From Arthrobacter sp. 18067 (lineage in GTDB: Bacteria; Actinomycetota; Actinomycetes; Actinomycetales; Micrococcaceae): 64,000 nt of DNA. The position numbers and the translations under genes are program-made. The notes under the pieces were generated by a model. The model did no database searches, was not told where the DNA came from, and was given only the letters and a program-made list of their open reading frames with translations. Position 1 is the stretch's first letter, and each line of letters begins with the position of its first letter. This document shows, piece by piece, positions 31,697-39,745 of the stretch. The stretch is from positions 1-64,000 of the forward strand of contig NZ_CACSJJ010000019.1 in the NCBI RefSeq assembly GCF_902706295.1, in the 5' to 3' direction.

Positions 31697-32896
31697 ATGA
31701 CGTTTTCGATCGGCGTTGTGGGTGTCGGGCAGTTCGGCGGCCACTTTGCCCATTTGTTCAAGCTCCACCCCGGCGTCAGCGCGGTTTATGCCGTGGACGA
31801 GCTCCCCGAACGCGCCGCAACGGCGCAGGAACGCTGGGGCCTGGATGGTGTGATGGGCAGCTTTGAGGACTTGTTGGAGTCCGACGTCGATGCTGTCGCC
31901 ATTTTCACTCAGCGGTGGACCCATGGTCCACTCGTGGAGCGTGCGCTGCGTGCCGGAAAGCATGTCTACTCCGCTGTGCCCATGGCGATCTCAGAGGAAG
32001 AAATAGCACGCATCATCGAGGCCGTCCGCGAGACCAAACTTGTCTACGTGATGGGGGAGACCAGCTACTACAACCCAGCCACGGTATTCGCCCGCCAGCA
32101 ACACGAGGCCGGAAAATTCGGTCGGATTTTCTACACCGAGGGCGACTACGTCCACGATATGGACCTGGGCTTCTACGAGGCCTACCAGTACAGCGGCGGA
32201 GACCGTTGGAAGGAAACCGCCAGCTACCCGCCCATGCTGTACCCGACGCACGCCATCGGAGGCGTCCTGGGGGCCGTGCCCGGGCACGCTGTCAGTGTCA
32301 GCTGCATCGGTGTAAAGGACCAGCGCGGGGACGGAGTTTTCGACAAGGACGTCAGCATGTTTGCCAACGACTTCTCGAACGCCACGGCGTTGTTCGAAAT
32401 GAACGACGGCGGTGCGATGCGCACCAACGAGATGCGCCGCGTGGGGTACCCCTCGCACATCCGGGAATCACGCTTCCGCTTCTTCGGCACGGACGCCAGT
32501 TTTGAACAACTCGCCACCACCACCGTCTGGCAGGACAAGTCCACTGTGGAGGACGTCTCCGAACAGGTGGAAACCAAGCCGAGCATGTCTGCCGATGATC
32601 CGTCCTTGGCAGATGTGGCGCCGGAACTGCGGGATGCCTTCATCTCGGGCCTGGCGCCGGTTCATGACCAGTCCCGCCTTCCCCAGGAGTTCCTCGGCGC
32701 ACCCAACGGGCATGAAGGCAGCCACCAGTTCCTGGTGGATGACTTTGTGACGGCTGTGAACACCCGGACGCTTCCTCCGGTGAACGCCTGGGTGGCAGCC
32801 CGGTTCACCCTTCCCGGGATCATCGCCCACGAGTCGGCCCTGCGCGGCGGTGAGCGTCTTCCCATCCGCGACTTCGGTGATGCTCCTATCGACTAG
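31697..32896 (+). CDS. Gfo/Idh/MocA family oxidoreductase
   Basis: 399-residue NAD(P)-dependent sugar dehydrogenase-like protein. The Rossmann fold starts FSIGVVGVGQFGGHFAHLF (GxGxxG near residue 9). The EKP-equivalent catalytic motif reads SAVPMAI near 93, where the usual Glu-Lys-Pro is changed to Ala-Val-Pro; the catalytic Lys is thus not in the normal place, which is odd for a redox role. The C-terminal domain has YPPMLYPTHAIGGVLG, with a His near 174. The ATG follows AGGAAGG. It is divergent from the galactoside ABC operon and followed by the LacI gene, so it likely works on a sugar product of that pathway. Confidence 0.82.
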   Translation: MTFSIGVVGVGQFGGHFAHLFKLHPGVSAVYAVDELPERAATAQERWGLDGVMGSFEDLLESDVDAVAIFTQRWTHGPLVERALRAGKHVYSAVPMAISEEEIARIIEAVRETKLVYVMGETSYYNPATVFARQQHEAGKFGRIFYTEGDYVHDMDLGFYEAYQYSGGDRWKETASYPPMLYPTHAIGGVLGAVPGHAVSVSCIGVKDQRGDGVFDKDVSMFANDFSNATALFEMNDGGAMRTNEMRRVGYPSHIRESRFRFFGTDASFEQLATTTVWQDKSTVEDVSEQVETKPSMSADDPSLADVAPELRDAFISGLAPVHDQSRLPQEFLGAPNGHEGSHQFLVDDFVTAVNTRTLPPVNAWVAARFTLPGIIAHESALRGGERLPIRDFGDAPID

Positions 32897-32910
32897 CTAG
32901 CATTTACCCC

Positions 32911-33930
32911 ATGACCACTTCTGCAGTACAAACCCCGCGCGGCCCGGTAACACGCAAAGACGTGGCCCGGTACGCCGGGGTGAGTACCGCCGTCGTGAGT
33001 TATGTGGTGAACGGTGGACCCAAGAACGTTGCGCCGGCCACCGAAGCCAAAGTGCGCGACGCCATCCGTGTCCTCGGCTACCGTCCCAATGCCGCGGCGC
33101 GGGCGTTGAAGCTGGGATCCAGCGAGACCATTGGCGTTGTGGTGCCTGACAACACCAACCCCTTTTTCACGCATCTGGCCCATGCCGTGGAAGAGGCCGC
33201 CTCGGAACTTGGCTACGGGATGGTGCTCACCAACTCGGATGGAAGCCTGACCCGTGAGCGCAAGAACATCCGCACCTTGGCGGCACGCCAGGTGGATGGC
33301 GTGTTCCTGGCCAGCTGCGTCTTCGACCCCGATGTCACAGAGTTGGAGGCCTCGGAAATCCCGTCGGTTCTGTTGAACAACGCAGGATCACGACCGGGTT
33401 TTGCCAGCGTCGGAGTGGATTTGGAGTCGGGCGCGCGCGCAGCAGTGGAGCACCTGATCGGCCACGGTCACAAGAACATCGGGCTGGCGATCGGCACCAA
33501 CACCGGGAACCAACTGGACGGCCGCGAGGTGGGCTGGCTCAACACGCTGCGCGACGCCGGCTTGCCCGACGGCCCCATGCTGCACAGCCCGTTCACACGG
33601 CCTGGCGGCTACGAAGTGGGTAAGCGATTCCTGTCCATGGCGAACCGGCCCACTGCGATCTTTGCCAGCAACGACATGCAAGCCATCGGCATTCTCCGGG
33701 CCTTCCACGAGGCTGGAGTTCGGGTGCCCGAAGACATGGCGTTGGTGTCCTTCGACGGCTCCTTGGACTCCGAATACAGTTGGCCTGCACTGACCACCGT
33801 GGCCCAGCCGGTCCAGCTGATGGCGGAGGCCGCCGTTCGGGCCTTGGTGGGCAAGGGCCGCGGAGAGGACCTGCAACACCAGATCCTGCCCACCGAGCTG
33901 ATCATCCGGCAGTCCTGCGGCTGCAAATAG
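32911..33930 (+). CDS. LacI-family transcriptional repressor
   Basis: 339-residue regulator. The N-terminal helix-turn-helix reads VTRKDVARYAGVSTAVVSYV, followed by the hinge helix NAAARALKLGSSETIG near residue 63; the periplasmic-binding-protein-like sugar domain fills the rest. It ends RQSCGCK. The ATG at 32911 has TAGCAT (32898-32903) 7 nt upstream, so it may be made from its own leaderless message as well as by read-through from the oxidoreductase gene 14 bp before. The two dyads at 31527 and 31603 are its probable operators. Confidence 0.92.
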   Translation: MTTSAVQTPRGPVTRKDVARYAGVSTAVVSYVVNGGPKNVAPATEAKVRDAIRVLGYRPNAAARALKLGSSETIGVVVPDNTNPFFTHLAHAVEEAASELGYGMVLTNSDGSLTRERKNIRTLAARQVDGVFLASCVFDPDVTELEASEIPSVLLNNAGSRPGFASVGVDLESGARAAVEHLIGHGHKNIGLAIGTNTGNQLDGREVGWLNTLRDAGLPDGPMLHSPFTRPGGYEVGKRFLSMANRPTAIFASNDMQAIGILRAFHEAGVRVPEDMALVSFDGSLDSEYSWPALTTVAQPVQLMAEAAVRALVGKGRGEDLQHQILPTELIIRQSCGCK

Positions 33931-33931
33931 C

Positions 33932-33998
33932 CCCGCCGAGACGGCATTTAATGACAATGTTTGACGCAAACACTGTCATTAAATGCCGTCTCGGCGGG
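33932..33998. repeat. 67-nt near-perfect palindrome (bidirectional terminator)
   Basis: Two 32-nt arms match at 31 positions around an ACG loop. It starts 1 nt after the LacI stop codon and ends 12 nt before the convergent ABC permease stop codon. The outer arms are GC rich (CCCGCCGAGACGG) and the inner part AT rich (CATTTAATGAC). Confidence 0.85.
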
Positions 33999-34010
33999 AG
34001 TTGGAAGAGG

Positions 34011-35381
34011 CTAGGAGTCCATGCTCGCGTAGCGCTCCGGCCGGGCCAGGACCTGGCCGATTTGCGCGGTGCCTGCAGCTATGGCCAACCGGACCAGCAG
34101 GAACCCGGCCGCGAACACTCCGCCGATGGTCAGGAACACCACGGGCTGCGTCAACAACACGGTGCCCGTCAGTGGCAGGACCAACACCGCCGCAGCGGCC
34201 GCCGAGATGCCGGCCACCAGGACGAGCGGCGACATGACAGCCTTGACCCGCGCCGCCACCATGAGCTTGCGCGGCATCCCCACCCGATCCAGGGCCACCA
34301 GGGTCGACGCCCGGTCCAGCACCGCAGCGGCTTGGTTCACACCCGCCGAGCACGCCACCATCAGGAATGAGCCCAGCAGCGTGATCATCACACCGGTGTT
34401 GATGTCACGGACCAGCAAAGCCGTTTCATCGGTGGCGCCGGGACCCATGGTGTCGGCCACGGACATGCCAACTCCCACGAACACCCCCACAAAGCTGGTC
34501 ATCGCGACGCCCCCAACTTGCCGCCACGATTCCTTGGGGCTCTCCAACACGGTCCGTGCGGCTAGCAGTTGCTCGGGTCGTTTGGCCCGCTTGAGCTGCG
34601 AGGAGGCCCGCAGCCGCAGGATCCAAGGACCCATCAGGTTCAACGCCAACAGTGCCAGGCCAAAGCAACCGCCCATCACGGCGATGATCACGATGAACGC
34701 GCCAAAGCTGCTGAGCATCCCCATCGCCACCACACCGATGACCACCACCACAGCCGCGATGAGGCCGCGAACCCAGTGGGCGCCGTCGGCCGTTTGCCGG
34801 GTCCTGACGCCCAGCGGGGTGACCACAACTTTCCGGAGACCCAGGGCGGCGCTCGCAGCGGCCAGCACGCAGACGGCCAGGATGCAGCCGAGGATGGACG
34901 GCACGGACAGCCACGCGTGGCCAGCTATGGCCTGGCCCCGGAACTGGATCAGGCCGAGGAACGGTGCCGCGCAGGCGTAGAGCCCAGCCCCCGCCAGCGC
35001 ACCCACCGCGGCCAGGACAGTGGACTCAATAACAGTCATCCACACCACGGTTGCGCTGTCGGCGCCCAGCAAGCGCAAAGACGCCAGGCGGTCATCACGA
35101 CGGCGGGCGGCGAGTCGGGCGGCCGAGGCGCCGAGCGTCAGGAGCGGAATGATGAGCAGGACCATGGCGACGACGGCAAGCGCTTGGTACGTGCCTGCGA
35201 TGTCGTCCGACCAAGACCAGAAGACTTGTGAGCCTCCGGCCACTGTGAGGAGCAGCGCTGTGACTGTTCCGAAGGCGAGGACCGGTAGTCCAGCATCGCG
35301 GAGACCTGTTTCGCGGAGGCTGCTGCCGCTGCTTCGTGCCAGGTACGGGGTGAGGCGCAGGGCCATGGAGAGGCTAGACAT
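34011..35381 (-). CDS. ABC transporter permease, FtsX-like
   Basis: 456-residue membrane protein with about ten hydrophobic segments and two FtsX-like regions, the second around residues 300-450. It pairs with the ATPase coded just upstream. The ATG at 35381 (MSSLSMALRL) overlaps the last 8 bp of the ATPase gene; the longer frame to 35447 would lie wholly inside that gene. The MacB/FtsX-type permeases export peptides, lipids or drugs, or transmit force to envelope enzymes; which applies here cannot be told. Terminated by the palindrome at 33932-33998. Confidence 0.82.
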   Translation of the reverse strand: MSSLSMALRLTPYLARSSGSSLRETGLRDAGLPVLAFGTVTALLLTVAGGSQVFWSWSDDIAGTYQALAVVAMVLLIIPLLTLGASAARLAARRRDDRLASLRLLGADSATVVWMTVIESTVLAAVGALAGAGLYACAAPFLGLIQFRGQAIAGHAWLSVPSILGCILAVCVLAAASAALGLRKVVVTPLGVRTRQTADGAHWVRGLIAAVVVVIGVVAMGMLSSFGAFIVIIAVMGGCFGLALLALNLMGPWILRLRASSQLKRAKRPEQLLAARTVLESPKESWRQVGGVAMTSFVGVFVGVGMSVADTMGPGATDETALLVRDINTGVMITLLGSFLMVACSAGVNQAAAVLDRASTLVALDRVGMPRKLMVAARVKAVMSPLVLVAGISAAAAAVLVLPLTGTVLLTQPVVFLTIGGVFAAGFLLVRLAIAAGTAQIGQVLARPERYASMDS

Positions 35382-36123
35382 TAAAGGCACCCTTGAAGTT
35401 GGTGGTTGCGGGAGCTGGCTGGACGGGAGCGGCAAGGGCGCTGCCACTGTCCGCCACGATCCGGCCGTCGCGCAACTCCACCACGCGTTGGCAGCGCGCC
35501 GCCACGTTGGGATCGTGCGTAACTACCAGCAAGGTCCGGCCGTTGGCTGCCACTGAGCGAAGCAAAACGTCCAGGACTTCGTTGGACGTCGCCGAATCCA
35601 AGGCCCCCGTGGGCTCATCGGCAAATACCACCCGAGCACCTGTGACCTGGGCGCGGGCAATGGCCACGCGCTGGACCTGCCCACCTGACAGCTCACCCAA
35701 CCGGCGCTGCTCCATGCCCGCAAGGCTCAAAGCCCCAAGCCACTCGGCCCCCCGGGACTCTGATGTAGCCCGGTCGGTTCCGTTCAACATCAGCGCCAAG
35801 GCCACGTTTTCCACGGCAGTCAGTTCCGGCAGGAGCATGCCCTGTTGGAAGACGAAACCAAACTCCTCACGGCGCAGGCGGGACAGCGCGGCGTCACCCA
35901 AAGTGTCCAGCCGCAACGGTGCCGACGGAGTGTTCAAGGTGATGGATCCGGCGTCGGGCCTCAAAATTCCGGCAAGGCAGTGCAGAAGTGTCGTCTTACC
36001 CGAACCGGAAGGTCCGATGATCGCAATGGACTCGCCGGCGTTTGCTGTGAAGTCGACGCGGTCCAAGGCGATGCTGCCGGGATAGTGCTTGGTGAGTTGC
36101 TGGGCGTGGAGGATGGCGTTCAT
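35374..36123 (-). CDS. ABC transporter ATP-binding protein (MacB/LolD type)
   Basis: 249-residue ATPase. Walker A is GPSGSGKTT near residue 37, the Q-loop is FVFQQGMLLPELTAVENV near 84, the signature is LSGGQVQRVAIARA near 140, Walker B is VVFADEPTGALD near 160, and the H-loop is VVTHDP near 196. The ATG at 36123 is where the family starts (ILHAQQLTKHYPGSIALD); the open frame extends to 36243 but those residues fall inside the palindromic repeat region. It energises the FtsX-like permease that follows. Confidence 0.88.
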   Translation of the reverse strand: MNAILHAQQLTKHYPGSIALDRVDFTANAGESIAIIGPSGSGKTTLLHCLAGILRPDAGSITLNTPSAPLRLDTLGDAALSRLRREEFGFVFQQGMLLPELTAVENVALALMLNGTDRATSESRGAEWLGALSLAGMEQRRLGELSGGQVQRVAIARAQVTGARVVFADEPTGALDSATSNEVLDVLLRSVAANGRTLLVVTHDPNVAARCQRVVELRDGRIVADSGSALAAPVQPAPATTNFKGAFNV

Positions 36124-36208
36124 GCATCCAGCATCCCGAAGAAGCGCATCCCGCGGCGTCAGTCCCGCGGTTGAACTCTGCTGACCTGCCTCCACCCGGG
36201 GTATGAGA

Positions 36209-36274
36209 CCCAACTGAGTAGCAGTACAGCGCGTTTTGAGCACTCAAAACGCGCTGTACTGCTACCTACTTGGG
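36209..36274. repeat. 66-nt palindromic repeat, copy 2
   Basis: Two 32-nt arms match at 29 positions around a 2-nt loop; the left arm begins CCCAACTGAGTAGCAGTACA. It abuts the stop codon of the DeoR gene at 36275 and lies 86 bp upstream of the ATPase start. It is the same family as 10019-10084: outer and inner segments are shared, and the stem positions that differ change on both arms. Confidence 0.82.
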
Positions 36275-37063
36275 CTACGCCTCCGCGATCCGTAGCTTGG
36301 CCACATTCTCGGCCAGCACGCGTCGGGCATCCTCACCGAGCAGCGAGTCGGTGATCAACTCATCGGCTTCTTCCAGCTGGGCGATCGAGGCGATGCCCAC
36401 CACACCCCACTTGCTGTGATCGGCCAGGACAACGGTGCTCCGGGCGGACGTCATGAAAGCGCGGTCCGTCTCCGCTTCGAGCAGGTTCGGCGTGGTAAAG
36501 CCGGCCTGCGCATCCATGCCGTGGACTCCCAGGAACAGGACGTCCAGGTGCAGTTGCTTCAGCGAGGCCGTGGCAATCGGGCCCACCAAAGCATCCGACG
36601 GCGTGCGCTCGCCGCCGATCAGGATCACTGTGGAACCGAAGCGGGCGGGGCCCGATGATGCACCGTGATGAAAGAGATCGGCGATTCGCACGGAGTTTGT
36701 GACCACGGTGATGCGTGGGCCGTGAACCAGTTCCTGGGCCAAGGCCCACGTGGTGGTGCCAGCGCTGAGGCCGATGGCCATGCCTTCCTGGACCAACGTG
36801 GCGGCTTCGACGGCAATCGCGTGCTTCTCTGCAGTGAGCTGTGTGGACTTCAACTCGAAGCCAGGTTCATGGGTGCTCGCGTCGCCGGGAAGCTTCGCCC
36901 CGCCGTGAATGCGTTCCACGCGGCCCGTTTCCTCGAGCGCTTCGATGTCGCGCCGGACGGTCATGGGGGAAACCCCCAGCAGTTGGGCGAGGTCGGAGAC
37001 GCGCACCACGCGTTCGCGCTGGACGGCATCGATGATGGCGGAGTGGCGTGCTGCCTGAAGCAT
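36275..37063 (-). CDS. DeoR/GlpR-family transcriptional regulator
   Basis: 262-residue sugar-metabolism type regulator. The DeoR helix-turn-helix lies at residues 6-57 (VRVSDLAQLLGVSPMTVRRD, then IEALEETGRVERIHGGA). The C-terminal DeoR sensor domain shows AIGLSAGTTTWALAQEL near 93, VVTNSVRIADLF near 117, and FLGVHGMDAQAGFTTPN near 177, which bind a phosphorylated sugar in the family. The ATG at 37063 follows AAAGG. It stands between an ABC exporter cassette and acs with no sugar genes beside it, so its target is unclear. Confidence 0.88.
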   Translation of the reverse strand: MLQAARHSAIIDAVQRERVVRVSDLAQLLGVSPMTVRRDIEALEETGRVERIHGGAKLPGDASTHEPGFELKSTQLTAEKHAIAVEAATLVQEGMAIGLSAGTTTWALAQELVHGPRITVVTNSVRIADLFHHGASSGPARFGSTVILIGGERTPSDALVGPIATASLKQLHLDVLFLGVHGMDAQAGFTTPNLLEAETDRAFMTSARSTVVLADHSKWGVVGIASIAQLEEADELITDSLLGEDARRVLAENVAKLRIAEA

Positions 37064-37180
37064 CAGGGCCTTTCTGGAGAGCCTCGTTGGCGTGAGGCTG
37101 AGTCTGGCTCCAGTCTAGGACGCGGTTTCGCTGCCCGGCCGCAAATCCAGTCGCGGCGTCGTCACGCACCTGATGAAACG

Positions 37181-37224
37181 CACGACGGCGCCGCTCACCC
37201 CTGGAGGTGAGCGGCGCCGTCGTG
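37181..37224 (-). terminator. Terminator of acs
   Basis: A perfect 19-bp stem (CACGACGGCGCCGCTCACC at 37181-37199 with 37206-37224) and a 6-nt loop, 7 nt after the acs stop codon on the minus strand. Very stable; no clear U tract. Confidence 0.85.
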
Positions 37225-37230
37225 AATTGC

Positions 37231-39276
37231 TTACTTACGCAATGACTCCGCGATCTGGGTCATGATGCCGGGGTCGGCCAGGGTGGTGGCGTCGCCGGTG
37301 TCGCGGCCCTCTGCGATGTCTTTGAGGAGGCGGCGGACGATCTTGCCGGAGCGGGTCTTGGGCAGTTCCGGAACGATCAGCAGTTGCTTGGGTTTGGCGA
37401 TCGGGCCGATTTCCTTGCCCACGTGGTTGCGTAGTTCCAGGACGGTTTCGTCGCCCTTGTTCACGGCGTCACCGCGGAGGATGACGAACGCGACGACGGC
37501 CTGTCCGGTGGTCTCGTCAGCGGCGCCAACGACGGCTGCTTCAGCGACGGACGGGTGCGAGACCAGGGCGGACTCGATTTCCGTGGTGGAGAGGCGGTGG
37601 CCGGAGACGTTCATGACGTCGTCCACGCGGCCCAGGAGCCAGACGTCGCCGTCCTCGTCCTTCTTGGCGCCATCGCCGGCAAAGTACATGGCCTCGAAAC
37701 GGGACCAGTACGTGTCCTTGAAACGTTCCGGGTCGCCCCAGATGCCTCGGAGCATGGACGGCCACGGTTCGCGGACCACCAGGTAGCCGCCTTCACCGTT
37801 GGCCACGGACTGGCCGGCTTCGTCCACCACGTCCACGGCGATGCCGGGCAGCGGAACCTGTGCCGAGCCGGGTTTGGTGGCCGTGACGCCGGGCAGGGGC
37901 GCGATCATCTGCGCGCCGGTCTCGGTCTGCCACCAGGTGTCCACGATCGGGGCCGGGTTGTCCTTCTTTTCGCCGTTCTTGCCGGCATTGGCGCCGATGA
38001 CGTCCCGGTACCACATCCACGCTTCGGGGTTGATGGATTCGCCCACGGAACCCAGGACGCGGATGGAGGAGAGATCGTACTTGTCCGGGATGTCCCGGCC
38101 CCACTTCATGAACGTCCGGATGGCGGTAGGGGCGGTGTACAGGATCGAGACCTTGTACTTCTCCACGATTTCCCACCAACGGCCCTGGTGCGGGGAGTCC
38201 GGGGTGCCTTCGTACATGACCTGGGTGGCGCCGTTGATGAGCGGCGCGTAGGTGACGTAGGAGTGGCCGGTGACCCATCCGACGTCGGCGGTGCACCAGT
38301 ACACATCGGTTTCGGGGTGGAGGTCGAACACGGCCTTGTGCGTGTAGGCGCCCTGGGTGAGGTAGCCGCCGGTGGTGTGCAGGATGCCCTTGGGCTTTCC
38401 GGTGGTGCCTGAGGTGTAGAGGATGAACAGCGGGTGCTCGGAGTCATGCCCGACGGCGGTGTGCTCCTTCTCTGCGACATCGACGGTGTCGGACCACCAG
38501 AGATCACGGCCTTCAACCCAGTTGACGTCCTCGCCGTTGCGTTTGACCACAACGACGTTCTGGACGGTGTGACCTTCTTTGCTGAGGGCTTCGTCCACGG
38601 CCGGCTTCAGGGCGCTGGGCTTGCCGCGGCGGTAGGTACCATCGGCGGTGACAACGAGCTTGGCTTCAGCGTCCTCGATCCGGGAACGCAGCGCATCCGC
38701 GGAGAACCCACCGAACACTACTGAGTGCACGGCCCCGATCCTGGCGCAGGCAAGGAGCGTGATGACGGCTTCGGGGATCATGGGCAGGTACACGGCCACG
38801 CGGTCGCCCTTGGCAACACCGAGGGACTCGAAAGCGTTGGCGGCCTTCTTCACCTCTTCGGTCAGCTGCGCATACGTGTACGTGCGGGTGTCGCCGGGTT
38901 CGCCTTCGAAGTAGATGGCGACGCGGTCGCCCAGGCCGTTTTCAACGTGGCGGTCCAGGGCGTTGTACGCCGCGTTGATCTCGCCGCCGACGAACCACTT
39001 GGCGAACGGCGGGTTGGACCAGTCAAGGGCCTCGGTGAAGTCCTTGTCCCAGGTCAGCAGCTCGCGGGCCTGCTTGGCCCAGAACGCGGGGCGATCAGCT
39101 TCAGCCTCTGCATAGGCCTCAGCATTCGTCACGGCGTTAGCGGCGAACTCCGCCGACGGCGCGAACTTGCGGTTCTCGTGGAGGAGGTTTTCAAGCGCCT
39201 CGACGTGGGGGGCCTGACCGTTTTGAGCTGTTGAAGCTGCAGCGGTGGCCGTGGATCCGGTGGTGTCCTGGGACAT
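37231..39276 (-). CDS. acs: Acetyl-CoA synthetase (AMP-forming)
   Basis: 681-residue adenylate-forming enzyme that activates acetate to acetyl-CoA. Motifs are YTSGTTGKPKGILHTTGGY near 285, WWQTETGAQMI near 435, GRVDDVMNVSGHRLST near 545, and the C-terminal regulatory lysine in PKTRSGKIVRR near 650, the site acetylated in the family. The ATG at 39276 follows GATGAGG; an ATG 15 bp earlier would place that site inside the gene. The first 35 residues are Thr/Ala rich. In mycobacteria acs (Rv3667) is also found near marP and nth. Confidence 0.95.
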   Translation of the reverse strand: MSQDTTGSTATAAASTAQNGQAPHVEALENLLHENRKFAPSAEFAANAVTNAEAYAEAEADRPAFWAKQARELLTWDKDFTEALDWSNPPFAKWFVGGEINAAYNALDRHVENGLGDRVAIYFEGEPGDTRTYTYAQLTEEVKKAANAFESLGVAKGDRVAVYLPMIPEAVITLLACARIGAVHSVVFGGFSADALRSRIEDAEAKLVVTADGTYRRGKPSALKPAVDEALSKEGHTVQNVVVVKRNGEDVNWVEGRDLWWSDTVDVAEKEHTAVGHDSEHPLFILYTSGTTGKPKGILHTTGGYLTQGAYTHKAVFDLHPETDVYWCTADVGWVTGHSYVTYAPLINGATQVMYEGTPDSPHQGRWWEIVEKYKVSILYTAPTAIRTFMKWGRDIPDKYDLSSIRVLGSVGESINPEAWMWYRDVIGANAGKNGEKKDNPAPIVDTWWQTETGAQMIAPLPGVTATKPGSAQVPLPGIAVDVVDEAGQSVANGEGGYLVVREPWPSMLRGIWGDPERFKDTYWSRFEAMYFAGDGAKKDEDGDVWLLGRVDDVMNVSGHRLSTTEIESALVSHPSVAEAAVVGAADETTGQAVVAFVILRGDAVNKGDETVLELRNHVGKEIGPIAKPKQLLIVPELPKTRSGKIVRRLLKDIAEGRDTGDATTLADPGIMTQIAESLRK

Positions 39277-39745
39277 GGTGAACCTCATCATTCATCGATC
39301 TTTGCTGCGCGGAACCTGCCGCGAGGTTCCCGCCCGGGCCGTCGTCGGCGTCGAGCGCCTCCCCGAAAGGTCCGCAGAGTGCTATCCGCCATCAACACTA
39401 TCGCTTAGAAAGGTCCTACGTGTGCGTCGTCACAAACGCGCCAGCGAGCGGCGCGGATTTAGCGACGAATGGCGCCGTGGGTGGTGGGGAACCGCTTACA
39501 TGACGACGACGGCGGCACGTGCCCGCCGCTGTCGACGACGCCAATGCGGGTCGCTATCTGTAAGGGACCTTGGAGTTTGCTGTGGGCGAAGCCGGATGGC
39601 CGTTTTCAGCTAGAACCCTGTCAGTGGGGTGGCATAGGCTGAAGAAGTCTTGGGACGCATCGTCAGGTGTGTCCGGTTTTCCGCGGAATCCTGCGGGATG
39701 ACCGGACCGGACTGCCCAGGACGCCGCCGTACGAAGGAGAAATAG
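39277..39745. other. 469-bp intergenic region with no gene recognised
   Basis: Lies between the divergent acs and the membrane-protein gene. It contains the two promoters and a GGCGGCACGTGCCCGCC dyad near 39510-39528. A frame of 122 codons crosses it on the plus strand, but its Arg-rich composition, lack of a ribosome site and overlap with the acs start argue against a gene. A TGTGCGTCGTCACA dyad near 39420 is 2 bp too short for a Crp site. Confidence 0.6.

Noticed and set aside
39419..39434. TGTGCGTCGTCACA dyad as a Crp/GlxR site for acs.
   Set aside because: The arms are separated by 4 nt instead of 6 and the inner A of TGTGA is missing.
39245..39613. 122-codon plus-strand frame between acs and the membrane-protein gene.
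   Set aside because: It overlaps the acs start, has no ribosome site and has an Arg/Cys-rich composition typical of a shadow frame.
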